From positions 2,356,001-2,420,000 of the forward strand of contig NC_045128.1 in NCBI RefSeq assembly GCF_007655135.1: a DNA stretch of 64,000 nt, read 5' to 3'. Below are positions 49,095-60,500 of this stretch, in pieces; within the stretch, counting starts at the first letter, position 1, and every line of letters begins with the position of its first letter. A program made the translations under genes and the position numbers. The notes beneath the pieces were generated by a model. It worked only from the letters and a program-made list of their open reading frames with translations, ran no database searches and was not told where the DNA came from. Source of the DNA: Punica granatum (Eukaryota > Streptophyta > Magnoliopsida > Myrtales > Lythraceae).

Positions 49095-52000
49095 ATGCCG
49101 AAGCACTACCGGCCGCCGGTGAGATTGCCTTCCTATCTGGATGGACTAGGCCATGTGCGTCTCGGTATGCTGAATGTGGAATATTCGTGCTTTTGTGTGT
49201 ACAGGGGAAGAAGAAGGAAGGCAACGCTGCGAGGTACATCACCAGGTCCCAAGCTGTCAAGCAGCTCCAAGTAAATCTCCCAACTTTCAGGTACTCCTCT
49301 ACCCTTTTAAAGCTTATGCCTTTCCATCGATTGTATGGCTACAACGCTATTGAAGTTGCTTAAAGTGATGCGCCTGCAAAGTTTCGTATGCAATAGCTCT
49401 TCTGTCAAATGAAAGGTTAAGGGCGGTCTTGTTACCTATATGAAGCCTGGCAAAGGAATGGAATTTGAACATGAGCTTGGGCTTTCTGGTAGGGAAATTG
49501 ACCATACTCAACGCCTGAGCAATTAGCGGTTTGCTGTGGTTTATCTAACAAGTCCATCGCGGGGCAGGAAAATTTGATGCATTTGCAGTATATCGTTTTG
49601 ATAGTATTTCACATTAACATAAGAAGAAGAAGAAAAAAGCATATAAGAGCCCATTCTCTGGCGTGTATCTGACTAGAGTGATATTGACAGTCTTCATATG
49701 CTATAATATATCTTTCCTCCATCACTCCAATGCTACCCAGATGATTTTCTCGTTCCCTCCCGATGATTTGATGCCTTTGTGTGGTCTTTGGAAATTTCAG
49801 GAGATTATGCATTCTCAAAGGAGTGTTCCCCCGTGAACCTAAGAAGAAGGTGAAGGGAAATCACCACACTTATTATCACTTGAAGGATATTGCATTCCTT
49901 CAACATGATCCTCTTCTTGAGAAGTTCAGAGAAATAAGAGCTTATGAAAGGAAAATTAAGAAAGCTGAGGCTAAGAAGAACAAGGATCTTGCCCATCGGC
50001 TCCTTACTCGAAAGCCTAATTATACGCTTGACAGGCTCATTCGTGAGAGGTATGTTGGGAGCCTTCTCTTTTTCCTGACTGTGTTTCATGTGCCCATCTG
50101 ATTTATTTCGCTTTACTTGAAGGTATCCTAAGTTTGTTGATGCACTGAGAGACTTGGATGATTGTCTCACCATGGTTCACCTTTTTGCGGCATTACCTGC
50201 CTTGGAGAGGGAAAAGATTGAAGTGAAGCGTGTTCATGACTGCCGAAGGTTGGACACTTACTTCTATGGAAAACAAAATGTTAAAGTGGACAAGTTTCTC
50301 ACAGAGATTAAGCATTGAAAAGATCTTTTAAACTCTTTGATTTTCACTCGAATCCTGACAATTACGTATCTTTCATTTTGTCAGGTTGAGCCACGAGTGG
50401 CAGGCCTATATATCTCGAACTCACAAGTTGCGTAAAGTCTTTGTTTCTGTGAAAGGCATATACTATCAGGTACGTATACCAACTTTTCTGGCACATAATG
50501 CATCAATGAATCATTTGGCTGGGTAATTATGGAGAACTCTTCTTCTAGGCTGAAGTGGAGGGTCAGAAAATTACGTGGTTAACTCCCCATGCACTCCAGC
50601 AAGTTCTGTCGGAAGATATTGACTTCCCAGTCATGTTAACGTTCTTGGAGTTTTATGAGGTACTGGACTCTTTCCTGAAATCCATTTTCATTCATTTCTG
50701 TTGGATTTCTGCTGTTGCGGTCATACACAGGTGGAATTTTGCCAACTCAGAGTTTAATGTTGTCAGGTGAAGTTTTTGCAATAATAGTTCGAGTGTTATA
50801 GTACAGTCACTGTATAGTTAAGTGATGAAATATTTATTTTTATTTTTCTAAATATAATTTTGCAAGGAGATGAAATGAATGCCTGCTATGGCTGAATGGA
50901 GACCATAGTGGGCAACTATAATTTTCAGTATCCTAGTTCACTTGTACCGAAGGAATGGGAGTCACAGGACAGATCTCCGTGCCGTACTGCCTTTATATGA
51001 CATAAAGGTCATTGATATATAGATTATAGTCAAGACTAGGTTTTGAGTAATAGAAAATGCTTCTCCTTTTTATGTTATCATTAAAGTATTGATTGTTCCA
51101 AATCTCTTGTTTTACGCTTATGTTTTGCTGTTATATCTGAAAAAGTTCAGCATTATCCAACTCTCTTGGCCATTTTTCCTCTCTTATATTCTTGTGCTTC
51201 CATTCGTACTGGATGCAGACTCTCCTTGCCTTTGTCAATTTTAAGCTTTATAACTCCATCAATGTGAAGTATCCACCCCTTCTTGATCCTAAGTTGGAAG
51301 CTTTAGCAGCAGGTATCTGTTCCCTATTGCATTTTCTTTGCATTAAAATTTCCTTTCAAAATCAAACAGTGATATAATTGTGGCTCTGCTTGAGTTCTTC
51401 AGATCTTTATGCATTGTCGAGATACGTTCAGATGAGTTCCCGAGCCCCAACTGTTGAATCTGATGCTGTTGGTCCGTCTGGGTCTGAACAACCTGAGGTT
51501 AAGCAAAATGGGAAGGAGACCAAGGAATCTGATCTAAGGCTTGCGCAACTTCAACACCAGCTTCCTTACAATGAACCTGGTGCTCTAATGCACCTTGTTG
51601 AAGAGGCTGTTGATGAAGATGAGGAGGATGAAGACACGAAAGAATGCAAAAAGATTTTTGCGAATATGAAATTCTTCTTAAGTCGTGAGGTGAGAACACT
51701 TGCATTAAACCATTAATGCCTCTTACAACATTAAATATAGCTTCTCTTTCCTTGGTGTTTCTGCGTATGAATACTTGAACCTCTTAAGCCAATAAGTACG
51801 GGGTTTTTCTTTTGTACAAAAATACACTGCATAACAGTATCAAGAATCTTCCTTTCTCATCAGCCAATGGACATTGGCTGTTGATATTCTTAGACTCCAC
51901 ATGAGTTTTTACCACTTTAGAATCTGCTCTACAACAGACGTCGCCTTCTGATTACATAAATTTATTGCTATTTTCGGGCTTACAGTTTCTTCAATATTGT

Positions 52001-53715
52001 TTCCCCCGGTTGTTCTTTACAATATTCAGGTTCCCAGAGAATCGCTACTTTTTGTCATTCCTGCTTTTGGAGGTATTGTTTCTTGGGAGGGAGAAGGGGC
52101 TCCCTTTGACGAATCTGACCAGAGCATCACTCATCAGGTATCCTATCTGCAAACTTATAGAGATTCTGTTGACAAATGTTTGTTATTTGTATTTGAATGC
52201 ATGATCATGAATCTAATGCTCTTTGCTTACATTTGATTCTGCAGATTGTTGATAGGCCAACACAGGGCCACATATTTCTTTCTAGAGAGTATGTTCAGCC
52301 TCAATGGATTTTTGATTGTGTCAATGCCCGAATAAAATTACCGACAAATGGTTATCTAGTAGGAAGGTAATTGCTACTAAAAATCCTACAGCATGTGTTT
52401 TCATTTACCTATTGCTGTCTGGTCCCTGTTATTGCAATTGACTCTTGCATCTCTGATATTTGGCAAGTTACAAAGCCGAAACTATCTTAATGACTGATAG
52501 GAAATGTATTATTTATTGAAACCTGGGGATTTTTTTCAAATTGAGACTTGACTTGACAACTTTTATCGTACTTGAAGGGGGAAAAAGAACCTGTCATCTT
52601 CTTCTAATATGTTTGTATGCAAGCAGGGTTCCTCCACCACACTTGTCTCCTTTTGTGGACAATGAGGCTGAAGGTTATGTTCCAGATTATGCAGAGACCA
52701 TCAAAAGGCTGCAGGCTGCTGCTAGAAATGAGCTTCTTCCTATGCCTGGGGTTGGCAAAGAAGACTTGGAAGATCCTCAGCATCTCGTCGCTGAAGGCAT
52801 CATCGACCGCACGGAGGCTAACGAAGCTGCTCAGAAGAAGCGAAAGGTACGCATTCTTTTAATAGTTCTGATTCAATTTGGTATCTTCTCCAGGAGGATG
52901 TTGCCCATTTGATCGGACTTAGAGAAGTTTTCAATATGCTCTTCTTTCCTTTCAAATGACAAAATAAATTAAAATGTTGAATTAGACTTCAGAAGATGTA
53001 TTGCACTATAAAATATCTTCTGTGATGTCACTTAACAGATAATTTGCTTAGTTATTTCAACTTTTGAAGATGAGCAAAAGGAGAGATTGCAAAAGCCGAG
53101 CCAACCATACTATGAGATGTAAAAAGAAAGTAAAGTATCTGCTGAGTTCTGATTGAGAAAATTGGGTTTATATAGATGTTGACTCTCGAGAAGCAGTATC
53201 ATGATGAACTGAAGATGGAACTTGTGGGAGCCCAGTATTCTGGAGCTGCTGCACATCAAGAAAAGGAAACCGTTGCGGAGGATGCAGAAGCAAGGGATCA
53301 ATTATCTGCACCTGATGTCAAGCAGGTTGTAGAGGATATCGACACCTTATCGAAGGTTGTCATGTCACGTAAGAAGAGACGGCTATACGAGGCCATGAAG
53401 GTAAAAATCTTTTTCGTCTTAGCACAACATTTCTTCATCAAAAGCACGCTGCTAGGCAATTTATCAGGTCTTGTGATTCCAAAATTAATAATTATCATCA
53501 TTCGACGATTTATCAAGTAATTGAGGGTCGGATGTTCACTGTTGGGTCTGGGACAAATTAATTGATGATCTCCTCTCGTAAGAGCCACAGTATTGCTTAC
53601 TGGGAAATATCTCACTCTTATGCAGATGGGGAAAGAGCGGAAGAAGGCTGGTGTCGACCTTCTCAAGGAAAGGAAGACGAAAATTGAAGCAGGCGAGAAA
53701 TCCGGTAAAAAATGA
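49095..53715 (+). CDS. PES: Pescadillo, 60S ribosome biogenesis factor
   Basis: Thirteen exons (49095-49118, 49205-49290, 49801-50049, 50123-50248, 50385-50469, 50549-50659, 51219-51312, 51403-51689, 52030-52137, 52245-52366, 52627-52846, 53176-53400, 53626-53715) keep phase and give 608 residues (Arabidopsis PES is about 590). The first exon is only eight codons. The N-terminal pescadillo domain spans about residues 10-280, including [19 protein letters not shown] domain spans about 340-450 (FGGIVSWEG, then [21 protein letters not shown]). A long acidic stretch lies just before it, and the Lys-rich C-terminus ([17 protein letters not shown]) is probably nucleolar-targeting and coiled coil. 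PES forms the PES-BOP1-WDR12 complex that processes ITS1/ITS2 and matures the large subunit. It is the one gene here not expected from the Arabidopsis chromosome 3/5 segments. Confidence 0.97.
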
Positions 53716-54537
53716 GGGCGCTTGAAGGAATCTCTTGCACGAACTGCATTGTTGACTTGTTGATTCTTATTGGTGGGAGCCTAATGGGGTCACTGCCGTT
53801 AAGGCTGCTCTAGTTTCTGTAACAGAGGTCGAACAGAACTTCGCCAATGGAAGTGTTATTGGCTCAAATTTTGTTCAAGTATCGATCTTAATGACCATCA
53901 TAATTATGTAATGTTTGCAACTGCTGCTTCCTTTTTGGTTTGTTTTCCAATTTTGTGGACCGTGCCTCATGGAAGCTTGGAGTCATATGTGCGCCTGAGG
54001 TTCCTGTGACCCGCCAACGGGCTAATTGTGGTCATTTTTTTTTATAGTTCATCATTGTTCCAAAGTCACTAGGTGTGAAAGCGATACAACTTGTGGCATT
54101 GTTCTGTGTTCTGTAGTTATTTGGTGCCGTATACACTAGGTTTATGCATTTCTATGCAGCTCGAAGGTGAGTTTCTTATCATAACTCTTCGCACGCCAAA
54201 TCGGTCAATATCAGAGGATCGATGGGTTTCAGTCAGGATTGGTCTGTTAATGGGTCCATTTACTTGGGCCTCGTTTTCTCTATTTCCATGTGTTCCATTT
54301 TCCACGAAGGGTACAGCAATTGATCATTCGAATAAAGCATTCTATAACATTCCTTAGCTGTTCAAGTGATTTTATACACAAGACAGAAGACATTCAAGCC
54401 GCACAACAGTCACGCAAAATTCAAGCTGCACAAATACGCATCATCTAAAACAACTAATTACATCGAAATATTGCATTCCAAATACTCGGGTCTGGGGAGT
54501 GTGATGGCTCGTATTTCTTCCTTCTGACCATGAGCAA
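53716..54537. other. Convergent 3' spacer between Pescadillo and the RBB1-like gene
   Basis: The two genes face each other here. Both 3' UTRs share about 820 bp, and AATAAA-like signals are present on each strand (for example near 54332 on the plus strand). No further frame of interest was seen. Confidence 0.55.
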
Positions 54538-57500
54538 TCACGAACTTTGCTTTGGAGACTGCAACTTCGAATGAGAAGACTTGCCGGTAATGGCTTTCTT
54601 CACCTTCGATATAGAATGCTTGACCCTGGACCCGACACCCGACAGTATGTTGTGAGACTTCTTGTGGTGCCCCTTAACTTCGATGTCTTTGGAGGACTCC
54701 ACCATGACAGGAGTGTCCTGCTCGGGGCTTGGCCTTCTGTGCTTGTCTTCGTTGGCTTCATCCTTCTCCTCGTCTTTCTTTGCTCCCTCAGATGGCATTT
54801 CTAATGAGCTGTCCATGGCGTCTCTCGTCTCCACAAAGTGCATTGGCATAGCCACCTGCAAATTCTCAGTTGCTGATGGATCCTTTAGGGGGTCGGACGG
54901 TGAAACAGCAGCCATATCGGTTGATGCAGGCTCCTCACATGCCTTTCTACCCAAAGTGCGAGTAACTTCCTCTCCTCCATGTTGGTCCAGAGGATTCTCA
55001 TGTACCAGGATGCTCTCTTCGGGTTTCTCCAATGTTTTGGCAACTGTTTCATCCGCTTTTTGTAAAGCGTCAACTTTCCCAGTTTGAACCACCGTGGCCA
55101 TCATCTCACATGGACTGCTTTCACTTGGATTTGCACCTTCCTGCGTAACAGCGGAAATCCTGTCTTCTTCCTGCTTGCTCTCTTCGTGAATGTCTCCGAA
55201 CTCCTTATGAGCCAATGCACCTTCTTGAAATACATTCTTCTCCTGTAGTCATTGGAACATAAGAGTTCATATGGTTCTTACCAAAAGAGAGTCGGCTATG
55301 GATAAACAAATCATAATATTTTATATGGTTACCTCTTTCTTCAATGTCGTGGCTTTTGTCGAGCTATTTTTGGAGTTCGTAACATTCAGTTCAGCTACCT
55401 CTTCATGAACAGGGTTTCCTTCTTCATCATGTGCAGAACTTTTCTTTGACTCATGTTCTTCAACAAAGACCAGGTCTGTTGCGTCTCGTGCTCTACCTTC
55501 AACAAGCACATGGTCCTTTACGTCCTGCGGAAACCGTAATAGGGATTAGGGCTATACAAGTTTACGTGTAAAGAAAAAGCCAGAATCCTAGAAAGTCATG
55601 ATAAAATGAATTCTCATTATTCCGGTCTTTCTTCCTGACCTCCTGGTACTGAAGTTCATGGACTATGGTCTTCAATGCTTTCATCTCTTCATCTTTTACT
55701 TCTTCTTCCTTCAGTATATTGTCACGATGGATCTCATCAGTTATTCCTTGAGCCACTGGATGAGGCTCATCGGATTCTTGTTCCTGGACAAATGGATAAA
55801 CCGGCTGCTTGAATGTATACTTTTCTGATAACTGGATCAGCATTGATGATGAATTTTTAAGCAAGAGAATATTTCTTTGGTTGTATTAACTAGCCTCAGC
55901 TTTGACATACCTCTTCTCCAAAAGCGATATCCGGTGAGATGTCATTGGCTTTAATTACTTTCTCGGTTTGCTCTTCGACAGCTGAATTCCCGGTTTCCAC
56001 CTCAAAATGCTTTTCATTGATCGCGGTATCCTCTAGTTGAGCGAAGACCTCATGAACTTCAAGAGTTGAAACAGATTGAGTGGCCCTTGCACTTACTTCC
56101 TCGGCCTTTTGAAAGTCGACTTCTTCCATGACCTCGGTGACAGAAGTTAATTCTAGATTCTCATTGTGTCGTAGCTCCACTCTTTTGGTATCGGAAGACT
56201 CTGGTACACTCACTTCTTCAGGAATTCCTCTGCTTTCGAGTTTACTTCCAGCCACATTCATGTTCTCTGCAGTTGTTCCTTTTATGGTGGTGACAGGTGC
56301 TTCAACAGAATCTGTGGATCCATTGACCGATTCAGAAGGCATTTCAATCCCTCTGAATTCCTCTGCACTGGCAATTTGTTTGCTAAGAGCCTCTTCAATC
56401 TCTTCATCCCCAAGTCTAGCCTTCGTTTCAGCAGTTTCTTGGGACTCCTGCTCGAGATCATTATAGGATTGTTCCACAGGCTTCTCATCCCATTGAGCTT
56501 CTAGCGAGCCGATCTCTGGTACTGCAGGACCAATGTTCTTACAATGAGGATCTGCTTCTTCTGGGATTTCCTTCTCAACATCCTTCACTTCCTCCGTCTC
56601 TTCCATGGGGATACTTATTTGTTCTTTTCGGCTCTCATCATTCTCGACTACTTGTGTCGTGGAGGATTCACTTTTGCTCACTGGATTGGCCTCAGCTTCT
56701 GGATTTCCTGCTTTTGTCTGTTCATTAAGGTATTTTGCTGCAATAACCTCAGCTGGTACTGAGCTAGTCTCTCTCTCCTGTGCAACATTATGGTTCTTTC
56801 TATTTATTGAATTATAGGAAAACTGGCAAACCATGGGTGCAGGAAGCACGATCTCCGAACAAAACTGACCTGGCATGATGCATGGATTTCCTCCGCGATG
56901 ACACTTTTGTTAATCACCTCTTCTTCAATGCTCGGGTTTTCATCAGCTTTTCCTTGTGCAGCAAGCTCCTGATCCAAAAATATGGCATCAATATAACATT
57001 TCATACAGCATTTTGGGTACATTATTGTTTCAAGAAAAGAGTTGGGAGCCTTACAACCTTTACGCTCATAGTGTTTCTCAACTATTTCGTAATAAATATT
57101 TTGCAGTAGAAGTTATGACTCTTTACCTCTTCCTTCGAAGATGTGGATTCTGTTGGTAAGCACTTTCCAAAGTTTATCTCGCTCTTCTCGTTCTTAGTAT
57201 TCAGTTCAGCTACTTCTTCATGAGCAGTATTTCCCTCCTCTTCTTTTGGAAAGCTTTTCTTTACTTCCTGGATTTCAACAAAAAGCCGGTCAGCTTCATT
57301 TTGTGCTCTGGCTTCATCAAGCGCACGGTCCTTCACATCCTGCAGAAACCGTAACACAGATCAAGGCTACAAGTTCACGTGTAAAGAGCAAAAATCCTAG
57401 AAACACGTAACGAAATGAATTTCCATTATGTCAGTCTTTCTGCCTCACCTGGTTCTGCAGTTCATGGACTGTGCTCTTCAGTGTCTCTGTCTCTTCTTCT

Positions 57501-60500
57501 TTTACTTCTTCGTCCTTCAGTTCATTCTCTTGACGGGTCTCTTCAGTTATCTCTTCTGCCACGGGACAGGGCTCGACTGGTTCTTGTTTCTGCACAGATG
57601 AATAAGCCGGCTTCAGTTAAAATGATCTATATACTATTCCTATAATTAAGTCAGCATTGATCATCGATTTGTAAGCAAGAGATTATCTCTGTTATCGTAT
57701 TAAGTACTCTCAGCTCTGCATACCTCTTCTGTTGAAGCCATATCCAGCGAGATTTCATCGACCTTCATGATCTTCTTGCTCTCCTCTACATCCACTGAAT
57801 TCCCAGTTGTCACCTCAAAATGCCTTTCTTTGACTTCTGCATCCTCTGGTTTGGCGGAGACCTCATGAATTTTAACATCCAACGCGGATTCAGCAGAAGT
57901 TAATTCAAGATTCTTGTTGTGTTTTTGCTCCACTTCTTTCATGGTCTCTTCTATTTCCTCGGTTATAGTTGTCGTATCCATGTCCGCTGCTTCCAATGGC
58001 AATGCTGAGACAGGAGCACGAACTTCTCTGCGGTCGGAAGAGTCCAATAGGCTTACTTCTCCCGGAATTCCTTCCGTTACGAATTTACTTACAGCCACAT
58101 CTGTGTCCTCTACAGTTGTTTCTTCTATGACATATGTTGCTTCAACAGGATTGATAGAAGTTTTGGCTCGCCCGGAGGCCATTTGTGTTCCTTCTATTTC
58201 CTCTGCACTTTGATATTGTGTGATCTCGGGTTTAGCAGTTTCTTGGGACCCCTGCTCGAGGTCAATATTGGATTGTTCGACGGGCTTCTCGTCTTCTTGA
58301 GCTTCAGGCAAGCTGATCTCTGGTGCTGCTGGATCAATCTTCTCCCAACGAGAATCTGCTTCTTCCAAGATTTCCTTCTTGACATCCTCCGGTACCTTTG
58401 TGTCTTCTCGATTCTTATCACTGTCGACTACCCCTTTAACAGATGATTCACTGTTGCTTTCTGGATTTGCCGCAGTTTCGATATTTCCATCTTCTGTCTG
58501 TTCAGGGAGGTCTTCTGCTGCAATATCCTCAGCTGGTACTGAGCTAGAGTCTCTCTCCTATTCAAAATGTAACGTTGATTGTTCTGTTAGTAAATTAAGA
58601 AAAACTAGGACTGTTTCGATTTTCTCGAGAAGCTCAAGTTCCCAACAAAACTGACCTTGCGTGCTGCATTACTTTCCTCCATTGTGCAACCCTTTTCCAT
58701 CACCTCTTCTTTGATGCTTGCACTTTCGTCAGCTCTCCTGAATGCACCATTCTCCTGTTCCATAATTACGGCATCAATAGAATGAATTCTGTAAGTTAAT
58801 ATATTCTCATGGGAAAATTAAATTCCGAGACACTACATTGACATGAATTCTTTTGCTGCCATACCTCTTCATAAAGAATGTTATCCCTTTTAGATTCCAA
58901 TGCATTGTCGGAGTGGTTGTTAGGGTCAGCATCACTTCTTGCTGCATCTGAAATCATACTCTTTACTTCAATATCTTGTGCTACTGCTAGAATCTCGTGT
59001 GCGGATTCCTTTACAGTCTGATCATGCTCAGCTTCCCCTGAGTTGACGTCCGTTGCTTCCATAGCCATATTTGCAGCATTGCTGTCATCGTACGATGTCT
59101 CGATTTTTTCAGGGACCACCTCTTCCACACACTCTTCAGCATCGTTAGCTAGAACATCAGACGCAATGTTGTTTTCGTCATCTATTTTTTTTTCTGCTAA
59201 TATTGGAGAAGATTCAGTCACTGAGTAGTTTTGTGCTGGAACTATGCCAAAGTCTCCCTCCTATACGAAATAAAGCTTTAGCTGTTAAAGAACACAAGAG
59301 ACAATAATAGCACCAGAGGAAAGGAAGACTATGCTCCAAGGCTGACCTCGCTGGTATTTAATTTTCCTCGTGAAATTTCATTAGTCGCCTTTGTATCCTC
59401 TCCGCCTTCACTGTCGTGATTTCTTCCGTGATCGCCGTCATCCTGTTTAAGATGAGTTGGCAGTAATAAGAGAAACTGAGCATTAGAATAGCACAAATAC
59501 AAAACTGCAATGAGAAAACTGACAGATTATCTGATTTTCTTTATCACCTTTTCGTCAGAGATTTTATCTTGGATGACACCCTCTGCTTCAATGGCATTCT
59601 CATCCTGTTTGCCAACCTCAACAGTCTCTTCCTCGGAGATCGAACTCCTAATTTCAGAATCCTTTGGTCCTAAAGTGTTTTCTTCAGTTTGGTTTTCTGC
59701 CTCGACATTTTCTGTCACTTCACTTCTCTGGGAGATTAAATCGGAAGTCGTCTCAGTTTCAACAATTAACTCCAATCTTTTCTCAATTGTGGAATCAGCA
59801 TTCTCTGTCTCGCTTTCCTTTTCTATAGTATCCAGCTTTAGAGCTTCAACCGAAGCACTTCGATCCTCATCTTCTTCATGTCGAGGGTCCTCTGTAGCTT
59901 CAGTGGCTGCTGAGACTATGTCTTCCACTTGCTTGTCCTTCTCAATGCAATCTTCTTTTGTCACCTCTGCTGAAGAAGATAATTGTAGACTCTCATTCTC
60001 TTGCAGGATCGAATCTGTTACATCTTCTTCTTCGATATCCTCAGCTGTAGTTCCAGATTGCTCCATGGAGACAACTTTTTCTTCGCCGTGTTCTTTTGAA
60101 ATATCCCGCTCTTCCTTTATGGATAACTCACTAGTGCTTTCTGAAACTCCTTTATTCTCCAAAATTTCTTCTTTTGTCGGTTCATCGTGGACTGCTGCTT
60201 CATCATACTCGGCCGAAACCGAGCTGCAGTCTTTTGTCTGCACAAGAAACAGTACTAGCATGAAGTTTGACAGGGAATAAATCAATGATTGTTGTGTTTG
60301 CCGCTGATAAAAGACAAGTTACCTCAAGAACACTATCTTCCTCGATCACCTGTTTTATGCTTTCTCTTCCATCGACTTCTCCATCACCATGATGCTTCTG
60401 TTTTTAAAGGATTCGATGGAAACACCAAACAAACTTTAGAATGACATGATTAAAGAAAATAAAGAACAAAGCAGGATGTCGACATCTGCATATGATTTCC

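Noticed and set aside
59510..60280. 256-residue Ser/Thr/Ser-rich plus-strand frame, with similar ones at 63287-63682 and 61230-61568
   Set aside because: These are antisense shadows of Glu/Ser-rich RBB1 exons. They follow the duplicated exons exactly and have no signals of their own.
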